Part shown: positions 52,361 to 63,300 of the stretch, piece by piece
Layout: each line of letters opens with the position of its first letter
Position numbering within the stretch: position 1 is the stretch's first letter
DNA from: Eulemur rufifrons
Taxonomy: Eukaryota; Chordata; Mammalia; Primates; Lemuridae
Direction of reading: 5' to 3'
Length of the DNA: 64,000 bases
Assembly (NCBI RefSeq): GCF_041146395.1
Contig: NC_090989.1
Location: 119,101,501-119,165,500 of the forward strand
Made by a program: the position numbers and the translations under genes
The notes under the pieces: model-generated
The model's database searches: none
Told to the model about the DNA's origin: nothing
Seen by the model: only the letters and a program-made list of their open reading frames with translations

Positions 52361-52362
52361 GT

Positions 52363-52700
52363 GATGGTTAGTTTTACATGTCAGCTTGGCTAGACTAGAG
52401 TATCCAGTTACTTAATCAAACACTAATCTAAATGTTGCTGTAAAGATATTTTGCTGATGTGCTTAATCTGCAACTGATCTACAATCAGTTGGCTTTAAGT
52501 AAGAAATTACCCTTGATAATGTAGGTGGGCCTCATCCAATCAGCTGAAAGCTTTGAGAGAAAAATTTAAGGTTTCCTGAAAAAGAAGAAATTCTTCCTCA
52601 AGACAGCAACATTAACGCCTGCCTGCATCTCCATCCTGCCCTACAGATTTCAGAATTGCCAGCTCCTACAGTCACATGAGCCAATTCCTTGAAATAAATC
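52363..52700 (+). mobile_element. ERVL-type LTR (MLT2-like)
   Basis: Starts 'tgtgatggttagttttacat', contains 'gtgggcctcatccaatcag' and 'ctcaagacagcaacattaac', and ends near 'gagccaattccttgaaataa' with a TA-rich terminus. It is nearly complete to the polyadenylation signal. The family name is from memory. Confidence 0.75.
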
Positions 52701-52733
52701 TATTTTTATATATTATATATAATTCTGCATATA

Positions 52734-53375
52734 CAATCATCCCTCAGTATCCATGGGGATTGGTTCCAGGATCCCCTCAGATACCAAAATCCAAGGATGC
52801 TCAAAACCCTTACATAAAATGGTGTAGTATTTTCATATAACTGACTCCTGTGTACTGTCAGGCACCATATAATGACGTTTCAGTCAAAAACGGACCACTT
52901 ATACAACAGAGATCCCAAAAGATTTTTCCTGTACCTTGTCTATGTTTAGATATGTTTGTATGCACAAATACTTACCATTGTGTTACAATCACCTACAGTA
53001 TTCAGTGCAGTAACATGCTGTACAGGTTTGTAGCCTAGGAGCAATAGGCCATACCATATAACCTAGATGTGTAGTAGGCTCTACCATCTAGATTTGTGTA
53101 AGTGCACTCTATCATGTTCACACAGTGACAAAGTCACCTAACAACGCATTTCTCAAAAGGAATCCCCATCTTTAAGCAATACATGACTGTACTTTATGTC
53201 ATTTCTAGATGATTTATAATACCTAGTAATACAATGTTATGTAAATAGTTGTTATACTGTATTGTTTTTTAAATTGTATTATTTTTATTGTTGTATAATT
53301 TTGGGGAGTTTTGGTATTTTTGATCTGTGGTTTGAATCCATAGGTGCAGAACCCCCACATACAGAGGGCTGACTG
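52734..53375. mobile_element. Tigger-type MITE (outer element of a nest)
   Basis: Begins 'caatcatccctcagtatcc' and ends with the inverted 'acatacagagggctgactg', both abutting TA (52732-52733 and 53376-53377). The element is split by a second Tigger-type element at 52855-53189. Without that insert it is about 305 bases, a non-autonomous copy. Confidence 0.88.
52855..53189 (-). mobile_element. MER28/Tigger2-like MITE nested in the outer element
   Basis: Reverse copy of the same family as 1365-2536: it contains 'aaatacttaccattgtgtta', 'acctagatgtgtagtaggc' and ends 'taagcaatacatgactg'. TA at 52853-52854 and 53190-53191 is its target duplication. At about 335 bases it is an internally deleted form. 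Confidence 0.9.
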
Positions 53376-53379
53376 TACA

Positions 53380-53680
53380 GTCAGACTTTCTGCAGAGTCC
53401 CAAGGTGGCACAAGGCATCACATGTTGAGGGAGTTGAGTGTGTTAGCTCAGGTCTCTCTTCCTCTTCTTATAAAGCCACAGCCCCACTCCCATGATAACT
53501 CATTAAGCCATTTACCCATTAAACCATTAATCTGCTAAACAATGAATGGATTAATCTGTTCATAAGGGCAGAGCCCTCATGACCCAATCACCTCTTATAG
53601 GTCCCACCTCTCAATATTAAGGCACTAGGAATTAAGTTTCAACATGAGTTTTGGAGGGGACAAACATTCAAACCATAGCA
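53380..53680 (-). mobile_element. MLT1A-like MaLR LTR, partial
   Basis: 'tctgcagagtcccaaggtgg', 'gctcaggtctctcttcctc', 'gggcagagccctcatgaccc' and the end 'cattcaaaccatagca' are the second two thirds of a reverse LTR. The first third is missing where it abuts the Tigger nest. Confidence 0.85.
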
Positions 53681-53682
53681 CT

Positions 53683-54060
53683 CTCTCTTAAGTGTAAGAA
53701 TATTTCTTTATAATATAGAGATCCTAGACTGCTCCTAAGAGTGTGACTCTAAAAAGGTGACTGGAAGTCCAAAGTGTGGCGGTGGAGTTCATTAACTATC
53801 ATCTTCACAGTCAGGTGATCTGGCCAGGCTATTTGTCAGGGGACTTCTGGTGTCAGTGTCTTTAATCTTTCCTTTCAGCCTGATCAGAGTCCTCAGAGAA
53901 GTTTTTGCCTGTGTCCTACCTGCACAGTGAGAGTTCTGTGGGATCATTGAGTTGCTTCTTGGATTTCCTCATTGCTAGGTTAAGATTTAGCTTTTCAACT
54001 GTCAAGGCCATTGCCTCTTGCTCATCTGCTTTTGAACCTCTGATATTTGGTTGACTTGGT
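53683..54060 (-). mobile_element. HAL1/L1M-type LINE piece (continuation)
   Basis: 'aagagtgtgactctaaaaag' followed by 'gtgactggaagtccaaagtg' and 'ctatttgtcaggggacttct' fit the reverse HAL1-like text that would follow 52360. The match is weak. Confidence 0.4.
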
Positions 54061-54069
54061 TGATTCCCC

Positions 54070-54105
54070 GTTTTTTTTGTTGTTGTTGTTGTTGTTGTTG
54101 TTTTT
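54070..54105. repeat. (GTT)n microsatellite
   Basis: T-run followed by about eight GTT units. Confidence 0.93.
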
Positions 54106-54287
54106 GTCTTTGTGAATTCATGAATTTCCAAAAAATTATTTTCTGTTTGAAGGGTTACAGGAAAAAGCGGGGGTTAAAATATGTGTTTTCATTCTATCTC
54201 CCATCTCTAACTGGGAGTCCTCCAATGCATTTCAATGCTCCAAACTATATTGTCGGTATCTGCCTAAGCCCACCCTTCTCTTGAACC

Positions 54288-55091
<804 letters not shown>

Positions 55092-55810
55092 GGGACCAAC
55101 TTATCATTTTTTCCTCACATCCAAGATGACGTAAGTGCAGGTGAAGAGCTACTTGCTTACAAGTGTCCCCTGTGGAAATCTCAGCCACTGAAGTAAATGT
55201 TGATCTCTCTGTAAAGTTGATGCATCTGAAAACTACAGCACTGTATGATTCATGACTAGACGTTCCTCAGACGAATAGAGTAGTCCATTAACAGTGATTA
55301 TTGCTGATGTTAGGAACTCTGGTCTGGGGTCAGGAAACTTGATGGTCTGGGTAGCATCCTTTCTTACCTCAAGTTTGACCGGTTTTATGTTTTAACCTAA
55401 AAATTCATGCAATTTTTGCATTCTACTCATAATATATTTATTTTTTTTAATACTAAAATAAAACTTCACATAACTTGCCTTAGAGTATATTTAGTTCTCT
55501 GAGAGAGGATGTCATGCTTACATCCTGAGGTTTTGTTCGATAGACACCCTATTTGAGACAGCCCTGACTAAATGCAGAGGGCTGCGGTTAATAACCTGTG
55601 AGGCTCTCTCCCCACTATGGATGTGTCAGAACCTATTATCTAACCAATGGCAAATCCTGAAGAGGTGATGAGGGACACAACAGGAGTATCTTATCTTTCT
55701 AGAGTCGTGCCACATGGCAACACAGACCTAAAGAAAGGAAAGATGGAGCCTCCAAGACAGCCATGATGAGGAACCAAGCCTGACTTGAACTCTGGTTCAC
55801 TCATGCTCCC
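55092..55810. other. Unassigned stretch
   Basis: Repeat-free to my eye, with no supported coding frame. Confidence 0.4.
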
Positions 55811-55811
55811 T

Positions 55812-55950
55812 CCCCAGAGGCAGCGTGAAGTCATGGTAAAAATACAAGCTTTGGCCCCACAGACCAAGGGTGACTCCATTTCTGTCACTTCCCAGCCATA
55901 TGAGCCCAGGAAAACATTAATTTTTCCTTTGGAAATCTAGCTTAGGAGGC
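55812..55950 (+). mobile_element. MIR SINE
   Basis: 'gtgaagtcatggtaaaaata', 'caagctttggccccacagac', 'catttctgtcacttcccagc' and 'atatgagcccaggaaaac' follow the tRNA-derived and core parts of MIR. Confidence 0.72.
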
Positions 55951-56638
55951 AATTCTATCATCCCTAAGGACCTTGGGTGACTTCTGGACAGAATGCATGG
56001 AGCAGCTATTTGGGAACTCTGAAAAGTAAATGCTAGCAGGCAGATTGGGAAAGGAAATCAGAAAAATGATGAGTTTCCTGGTTTTGTCCTTCAGTATCTC
56101 TGAGCCTAGATTCAAAGGTAGTCTAAAACCTGAGCTGTGCACCAGATGAGGACAGAAGAACTCAAAGAGAAGCATCTACTCTGACCTGAGGTTTGGGGAA
56201 GAAAATCCCTACAGATCAGAGAGAGTTGGAGAAATCCCCTGGGTGGGTTGTTTGTTCTTTCCTTTCTCTCAGTCCGTAGGCCCCAGGCAATTTCATGGCA
56301 ATGCTACACAGTGGGAGCAATAGCCAGGCAGGCACCTAAAACTCCAAACTAGGGGCACCCTTCCCTCTGACTAAAAAAACTGGGGTCCCCATAGCATGGA
56401 GAGAATCCCCGTTGCTTTTCTTTCCTCTACATATTCACTCACCTCATGGCTCCGGGTGCAGACACAGTAGCAGGAAGTATGTGGCAGAGTAGGAAAACCA
56501 AAGCCCCAGCTTTCTGGCCAGAGGACCAGGAAGAGAGGGGCTTGGGAGCCAAGAAGTGTCAAGGAAGGGAGACCCAATCCCCAGCTATAGGGACAAGTCC
56601 TGCAAGGTATAACCGTAGCAAACCACGCCTGTGGTCTC
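55951..56638. other. No assignable feature
   Basis: Frames of 67-89 codons on both strands without domains. Confidence 0.4.
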
Positions 56639-56639
56639 A

Positions 56640-57010
56640 CTCCTCCTGACAGTGATTGGCTTAGGCATGAACATGGAATGTAATTCTCACCAATGAGAAA
56701 TGAAAGGAAGGCTGCTGGAGGCAGGGACAGAAGTCAGATTTTGTTAAAGGTTTCTTTGGTTTTCAGAGGAAATGAAAAAAGACAGTCCTGATAGTATACC
56801 TCTTGCCTGTGTACTGGAACCACAGCAGCCATGCTGGGACCACAATCAGAGCTAGCAAAGGACCAAGCTGACACTCGGGGACTGGCAGAATGGAAAAACG
56901 AAAAGAACCTGGTGCCATGGAATCAGCCACTCTGGAGCTGCCCTACCATGGGCTTGTTATGAGAGATCATGATTTCTTCCTGTCTTTTGAGTCAATTGAG
57001 GCAGGATTTC
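56640..57010 (+). mobile_element. Probable old LTR remnant
   Basis: 'tgattggcttaggcatgaac', 'gccatgctgggaccacaat', 'gaaaagaacctggtgccatg' and 'agctgccctaccatgggctt' resemble the middle of MaLR-like LTRs ('gagctgccataccagccctgg'). A 97-codon frame that starts here (56890) is not a gene on that reading. Confidence 0.42.
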
Positions 57011-57558
57011 CTGGAACTTCCAGTCGAAAGTTACCTGAGAGTAATACCTTAGAAAGAACATATAAGGCAAAAAGATTGCTACACCAGGAGAATAAGAAAT
57101 CCTCACCTGCCCAACCCAACACTGACCTGACTTTATGTTGTTTTAGGTCCCCCATCCGAACCCTGGCCTGGAGCATTACTTAGGTCTTCCTTAAGGTTCA
57201 GAGGATTTGTTAACATCAGGGAAGAGTGAGCAGGCAGTATCTGGAAAAGGGAAATGAGGGAGACTCCCTCTTCCATGGCCATCCATAGATATTTGCAGCA
57301 CCCCTGGTGATGACCTAGCTACAGAAACAGTGAGGTCGGCTCTCCAAGGGATGCTAGAAACACTCTATGTGTTAAAAAGAAAAGAACTTGCCACATGGAT
57401 TACACAAGTAATGAAGTTTTAACCACCATTTCATTTTCATCAAATAGATGTTTGAAAAATACTTAAATAATTTTATACGAAAAATATCCTGTGAATTTAA
57501 AACTCCCAGCTATTTACATCTATCTACATTTTTTTACAGACTCATCAAAGCACACTTT
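57011..57558. other. No assignable feature
   Basis: Nothing recognised. Confidence 0.4.
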
Positions 57559-57559
57559 T

Positions 57560-58130
57560 TATATGAAGCTGGAGTAAGAGTGGATATTTTATTCTGCATT
57601 CTGCTTTGCTTGCACTTAGCATTGTGATATATGCACATTTTCACATATGAACGCAATTCACATACTTTTCAATTTCAGTGGTCACAGAGAATTCTGATAC
57701 ACTATGATTCACTTAACCTTTTGCACTCACTGGGTATTTTGGCCACTTTCTATCTTTCCCTATTATGAACATGCTGCCATACATATCTTTGTACAAATGG
57801 CTTTTTTAAATTTGGATTATTACTTTAAGGTATATTCCCAAAAGTGGGATTACCAAGTCAAAGGGTATGAATGTTTTCATAGTTCTTATTACAAATTGCC
57901 AGCTTGCATTTCAGAAAAATAGGAACAACTTATGGAGTAGCCAGCAATGTATGTGGGTTTTCTAAGCAGAACCTAATACAATGGGTTTTATCGATCTTAT
58001 TTATTTTTACTAATTTAATGTTGGCACACCATAGATGTTCAAATTTGTATTTCTTTATTATTCAAGCTGAATATTTTTTCATGTTATTTACTATTTATAA
58101 AAAAAATTTATTTCAATAGAACAAATCTAT
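57560..58130 (-). mobile_element. Old L1 (L1M/L1ME) fragment
   Basis: 'tgaacatgctgccatacata', 'tatattcccaaaagtgggat', 'taccaagtcaaagggtatga' and 'tacaaattgccagcttgcat' are the reverse of the L1 ORF2 end in old L1s. No frame. Confidence 0.75.
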
Positions 58131-58743
58131 CTACTACGACATGGCAACATTATAAATTATAAAGCGGATACTAATGAAAGATGTTACATGCCTTTCTTTA
58201 TATGTTAACAACATCTTCATATCTTTTGATAAATTGTCAGGTAGAATTCAGGTCTTAACCACAAATTGCATAATTCTTCATCTATTTTGGACTGTACACC
58301 TTATTCATAATAATTAAAATAATTTTCTAATTTTTTCATTTCATTTAGTCCTTTTTCATCATCAAAAGTCAAAACTCTTGTATAATTGATTTGATTCACC
58401 TTGTTTCAGATGATGTCTTCTATTACTTTAAATATCACAAATATATTTTAGATATAAAATGCTATTGTAGATATAAATACACTATTTCCTCTTTTGATTT
58501 TTTTTTTTTTATGGTTGGTTTCATGGCCATTTGTAAGGTGCAAACCTAAGGTAAGTTTCATTCCTGCCTGGACTTCTGAAATACATGGCTAAATTTTCCC
58601 TTATGACATTAACTGAAAATAAGAACCTGCAGCCATTCAGTTCTGCGCTCAGGAGGTTGATGCAGAGCAGCTCGGAGTTCACAGAGCTACAGTACTGCGT
58701 GCACGATTCCTTACTAAGTAGAAAAACTAAGTAGAAAGGTATT
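58131..58743. other. Unassigned stretch
   Basis: AT-rich up to 58.6 kb, then a short segment (58640-58712) with four CpGs and near-average GC. No family recognised. Confidence 0.4.
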
Positions 58744-58744
58744 C

Positions 58745-58865
58745 ATAAGCATCCTGAGATGAAAAAAATGCACACATACACAAAAATTTTTAATGCATGT
58801 CTTTCTGTATTACTTCTTACAACTGCATGTGAAGCTACAATTAACTCAAAATAAAAAATTTAATT
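58745..58865 (+). mobile_element. L1M 3' terminus
   Basis: 'tacttcttacaactgcatgt', 'gaagctacaattaactcaaa' and 'ataaaaaatttaattgg' match the last 100 bases of an L1M 3'UTR. Confidence 0.65.
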
Positions 58866-59823
58866 GGTAAACTTTTTCAATGCATGGAAATTAATAAGAT
58901 ATTTTCCTTTAAATATGCAAATTTCCAAATTTACACCTGACTCTCAACAAAAGTCTAGAAGTTTGGAGCATGGCTATTGTTTTCATCAATTCCCTGATAC
59001 TTAGGGCAAGAGCCATCAGGTTGTGAAGTCTTTATCCTCCACCTCCCATTATTTGAGGAATCAGCATTCAAGCAATACAATGTTAAGTCCAAAGGTAGGT
59101 TTAGAAGTGCTAGTTTTTAGCCAAATTGCCAAGTATTTATTAAGGACCACAATCTTGCTTGACAGTGGGGTACCAGCTATCAAGGAAACAACTTGTAGCA
59201 GAGAAAATTAATGTTTGTAAGCTAGCAGCTCCTTCCTGTTGCTACAGGTGAAGTTTAATTTTTGAAGTAAGGAAACTGTCATTTTGGTAACCAAGCAAAT
59301 TTTGCATCCTTGAGTATGAGCTAGAATTTGTTTTTGGGCAAGTCTTCCCTTTCTCCTGAAGGGCCACTATGGTGACCTTTTTAGTCATGCAGACAGAGAT
59401 AAAGCGATCTCCTACTCCTTTTTCTGGGAACAGCCCTGCACCAGTCATAGCTTCAGACTGAGATGTTATATATTCTGTTCACTAATGAAAATTTGGTTTA
59501 TATTTCAGCAGGACTGTGCCCTTGCAAATAAATTATTTTAAAATATGAATTTAAATTGTCCAGTCCCTGAAAATTATTGCTTGTTCATGAGAGATATTTC
59601 CTTTTTATCTCTCCCCAGTGTTTATTCCCAGTAGACTGGCAGACCAGCCTACGCCAGGTGAAACAGAAGACCTGATTATCTTCTCACAGGGAGGGAAAAG
59701 AACCGGGGCTGGGCTGGGCAGGTTCTCCCTGGTCTGGCCAGCTGGGACACCACACCTGAGGCTCTGCCTCTGCGCCTTTGCTGCCTCTAGCCCAGTGGCC
59801 CCAGGACCCTAAAACAATCCAAC
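58866..59823. other. Unassigned stretch
   Basis: About 950 bases. Nothing recognised; frames are up to 68 codons. Confidence 0.4.
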
Positions 59824-59824
59824 C

Positions 59825-59975
59825 ACTAAGAGAACAAGTGTGAGTCTGACCCCCAATTTCACCACTGTAGTCCTGTGTGACCTTGGGCAACTCACTTTAC
59901 CTTTCTGGTCTCAGTTTCCTCATCCGCAAAATGGAGGAAATAATAGCTACTAGAGGGCTGCTAAGAAAATGTTAG
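59825..59975 (+). mobile_element. MIR SINE
   Basis: 'gtgtgagtctgacccccaat', 'cctgtgtgaccttgggcaac', 'tctcagtttcctcatccgca' and 'aaatggaggaaataatagc' follow MIR order closely. Confidence 0.92.
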
Positions 59976-60504
59976 TTCCCTCCTCTGCCCCCACCCTAGA
60001 TTGGAGGACTTTGCATCCTATACATTCAGACTGACCTCTAGTCGGCCAAAGGGGCTGATGAGCAGTAGAGAAAACCAGGCTCATCCCTCCAATGGATACA
60101 CAGCAGAACCAGTTCTCTGCAGCAACCCCCTAGAAGCTGACAAGTGTGCAGAGGGCCTGGGACTCTGCCCTGGGTATGTGGCGGGCGTTGGGGGGTTGGT
60201 ATATTGCTGTGTGCCTGGATTCCCCAGACTATTTGGGAGATCTTCCCTGAGATCCACCCCTCCTCCCAGGTACAAAGAGTTGCAGCTGGTACCAAGGCTG
60301 ACCTTGGTCTTTCTCACATCCTGGCCAAGGTTGCATGAAGACCCCTGGAGCCTCTGCCCAATGGGCCACCGTCACTGAGCTACCTATTCAAACCCCTGCT
60401 CGGTTGGCCTTCTCGGGCCAGGGTGCTACTCCTTCCCACATCTCTGGATCATTCTTCTGCCCCTTGAAAGAAATCTCCCATGCCCAGACACTCACATCCC
60501 CCCA
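59976..60504. other. No assignable feature
   Basis: GC-richer. Overlapping frames of 60-125 codons occur on both strands (60001-60378 is the longest outside simple sequence), with no recognisable domain or exon structure. Confidence 0.4.
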
Positions 60505-60539
<35 letters not shown>

Positions 60540-60542
60540 CAC
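60505..60542. repeat. (CA)n microsatellite
   Basis: CA dinucleotides with one CG interruption. It creates the H-T-H-T run in a 198-codon open frame that is not a gene. Confidence 0.95.
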
Positions 60543-60559
60543 TGCACCCTGCCCAGACC

Positions 60560-60998
60560 CCCTTCACCTGTCCTGTGTGCCATTCCCCAGATTCCTCTCC
60601 CAAGTGTGCTTTGCTTCTAAGGCTCTCACCTTGCAGTCTTCAGAGAACAACCCCTGGGCTGCGGAGCCTTTACCCAGACATAGGGAAAGACAAAAGTGCC
60701 TGGGAATTTATGTCCCCAGGGCTGCCTGAAGCCAGTGTATGGCTGGTGCATGGACATGAAAGCCAGCTCCCTTGCCTTGATGGGAGACAAAAGGATGGGG
60801 AATTTGCACTCCAGAGCGCCCCAACCGGTAAGGCCGAGGCTGCAACTTCACCTAAAGTCACATTCTTCCTCCTCTTCCCTGCCCTGCTTGACCTTCTCCC
60901 TCACGGGTCTCCCCTAGGAGCATTTTCTTGATAAATCTCTGGCATGCACCCTCTCATCTCAGGATTTGCTTCTGCGCAACCTGACCTGAGACACAGCA
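60560..60998 (+). mobile_element. ERVL-type LTR remnant (LTR16/LTR33-like)
   Basis: Pyrimidine-rich 'ttcctcctcttccctgccc', a polyadenylation-like 'cttgataaatctctggcatg', 'caccctctcatctcaggatt' and the end 'cgcaacctgacctgagacac' have the R-U5 layout of ERVL-related LTRs. Start uncertain. Confidence 0.5.
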
Positions 60999-61065
60999 CT
61001 AGCTTGTCACACACCCTGATGGGAGCAAGGGCCACTTTTCTGAGCCCACTTGACCATGTGTGAGT

Positions 61066-61312
61066 TCCCAGTTGTGTGTGTGCACATACACAGGCATGCA
61101 CACATGAAAGGGAGAGTGAGAACAGATGTGTGGGTGTGTAAGTTTGTAGGTGTATAGATATGTTGCTTGAGAATGAGTATATGCATGTTCTGGGCACAAG
61201 TGTGTCCAGATGTGTGTATGTGTTTCTGTTTGCAAATGTGGATGTAGGTGAGGGTAGGTACTAATATGTGTGTGCGGAGGAAGTGGTGGGAGGGTGTGCA
61301 CACGCACACATG
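61066..61312. repeat. TG-rich low-complexity block
   Basis: About 250 bases of irregular TG-rich text ('agttgtgtgtgtgcacata', 'gatgtgtgggtgtgtaagtt', 'atgtgtgtatgtgtttctg') with imperfect repeating units. It gives spurious long frames on the minus strand (up to 164 codons, rich in H and T). Confidence 0.85.
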
Positions 61313-61597
61313 CTTATGTCTAGCTCCCCTACTAAGGGTTAAAGCAAAGGTAACTTGAAGCAGTGAACACCTCCACAGCCAGCAGGGCCCACAACCTCTG
61401 ACATTCCAAAGAGCCACTGGGCCCTGGGTCACAATGAAATGACATTTCACTATAAACATGGCCCCATTTCTCAGTTGAGCAAGCATCAGACCCACTTCCA
61501 CAATGACACATAAATGAAAGACTTAAAGAAGAGGGAAATCCCGAGATAAATGAAACCTGGCCACCAGGATTATTAGGTAATCACAGTGTACTTACTC

Positions 61598-61991
61598 TAT
61601 TAATTTGCTAGGGCTTCCATAACAAAATACCACCAGCTGGGTGGCTTAAACAACAGATATTTCTTGTCTCACGGTTCACGAGGCTGGGAATCTGAGACCA
61701 AGGTGTTGGCAGGGTTGGTTTCTTCTGAGGGCCATGAGGGAAGGATTTGTTCCAGGTCTCTCTCCTTGGCTTGTAGACGGCCATCCTCTCCCTGTGTCTC
61801 TCCACATTGTCTTCCTGTGTGCATATCTGCGCCCACATTTTCCTCTTTTATAAGAACATCGGTCATATCAGATTATAGTTCATCCTAGTGACCTCTCTTT
61901 AACTTGATTACCTCAGTAAATATCCCATCTCCAAATAAGGTCACATTCTGGTACGGGGGGTTAGGACAGGGACACAAATCAACCCTACCAC
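61598..61991 (-). mobile_element. MLT1-type MaLR LTR
   Basis: 'ttgctagggcttccataaca', 'ccagctgggtggcttaaaca', 'ggtgttggcagggttggttt', 'ggcttgtagacggccatcct', 'aacttgattacctcagtaaa' and 'caaataaggtcacattctgg' give nearly the whole reverse LTR. Confidence 0.9.
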
Positions 61992-61997
61992 TACTGA

Positions 61998-62092
61998 TAG
62001 GATTGTTATAAGGATTAAAATGAGTTAGTATTTGTAAAATGCTTAAATCAGTGCCTGGCATATCGTAAGGCCCATAAACATTCTGCTATGAT
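61998..62092 (+). mobile_element. MIR SINE 3' part
   Basis: 'attgttataaggattaaaat', 'gagttagtatttgtaaaatg' and 'cttaaatcagtgcctggcat' match the MIR 3' half. Confidence 0.82.
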
Positions 62093-62332
62093 GATAATGA
62101 TGACAATTAATTATATCAACTTCATAACATTTGTGCCCTGTACTAATAAGAACTATAAGTGGTGGCACAGTGGTTGTAAGACAAAATATCAAAAGCTTTA
62201 CGATACACAAAAGGTGAAAGAAAAGACAAAATCTTTGTGAGACCCGTCTCTACCAGTTTATGAAGTATGCGAGCCTAGTTTGTGCAAAACAAAATTGAAC
62301 ACAGGAGGTGGGCAAAAGGAACCTACTTGTAA
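62093..62332. other. No assignable feature
   Basis: Nothing recognised. Confidence 0.4.
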
Positions 62333-62343
62333 ACAATTCTTTT

Positions 62344-62381
62344 TTTTTTTTTAATTTCAGCTTATTATGGGGGTACAAAAG
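62344..62381 (-). mobile_element. Extremely short L1 3' tail insertion
   Basis: T-run followed by 'aatttcagcttattatgggg' and 'gtacaaa', the reverse of the strepsirrhine L1 terminus seen at 16073 and 36690. It is flanked by 'acaattctttt' at 62333-62343 and 62382-62392. About 26 bases of L1 plus tail were inserted. Confidence 0.9.
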
Positions 62382-62392
62382 ACAATTCTTTT

Positions 62393-63300
62393 AACAAATG
62401 TTGTTACCATCACATCTGCAAAGTACCATAGGGCAGCTTCGTGATAAATAGGCAGCACCAACCCCAGGCTGAAAATTATCAGCAAAGAGAGAAAATGAGG
62501 CCTTGCCTCAAGGAATCTCTGTTTTCATTAACTCACTGCCGGAGATCACAGAACCCGAGAGAAAGGAGAGGAGATCTTTGAGCGCATTGTTGAATGTAAG
62601 GCTCAGGGGAGCTTGCAGGGTAAATACTATAATTGTGGGTTTATATTGCGTGGGCCAATCAGAAAGCCCTGTGTCCACTGCTTCCTCAGGGACCCCTGGC
62701 AGGAGCGCAGAGGCTAGGTTTGCTGAATGAGCCTCACAATCGTGGCATCCAGCTCGGACCCGGGAACCGAATTCCAGTGAGCTTCATCGCAGCTCAGCTC
62801 CGGGTCACTGACCAGCACCTCCCACGTGCCTGCAGGCCTGGGCAGCATCTGCACCCACAGGCCAGGCCTACAGGTGGCTGTGACCTCAGCCCTCAAAAGG
62901 TCTGTTGAATATAAATACAGTTGTTTACTGTAATGCAGTTATTAATGTAAATAGGTTCTTTAGGGTTTGGTTAAATATTGCATCAGATGTATTCAGCTAT
63001 AATACAACAGAAAATTTAAGTAACAGATTCAAACAAATGCAGGCATTTTTTTATTTGGTAGCAAGAAGACACGAGAAAGGGGATCTTAGAGTCCATTTGG
63101 CAGCCTAATGATGCCGCGGAGGAACCAAGGGTTTTCCATCTTTCCATGCTCCCTTCCTTGGCTTGTGCAGACTCCCAGCTGAAAGACGGCTGGCCTGCTA
63201 ATTTCTAGGTCGCCTCATCCACTGTTTACCTTCTACAAAACAGCAGGACGCTAGACTCCCGGACAGACTCGAGAATCCTCAGCAGGGAGCCTGCCGTGCA
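62393..63300. promoter_or_regulatory. Non-repetitive CpG-containing block; regulatory candidate only
   Basis: Outside recognised repeats, with scattered CpGs (for example 'cagctcggacccgggaaccg', 'atgccgcggaggaacc'), an E-box-type 'cacgtg' at 62824-62829, and an inverted CCAAT box (ATTGG) within 'gtgggccaatcag' at about 62651. None of these motifs is specific. There is no transcribed gene visible nearby. Calling it a promoter would go beyond the evidence; it is listed as the likeliest functional non-coding candidate. Confidence 0.25.

Noticed and set aside
60335..60931. 198-codon open frame, the longest in the window
   Set aside because: It runs through the (CA)n microsatellite (giving an H-T repeat) and into an LTR-like remnant. 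It has no domain, no exon boundaries, and similar frames occur on the other strand.
61007..61501. 164-codon minus-strand open frame
   Set aside because: It is generated by the TG-rich low-complexity block, which reads as H/T/C-rich peptide in any frame. Not a protein family.
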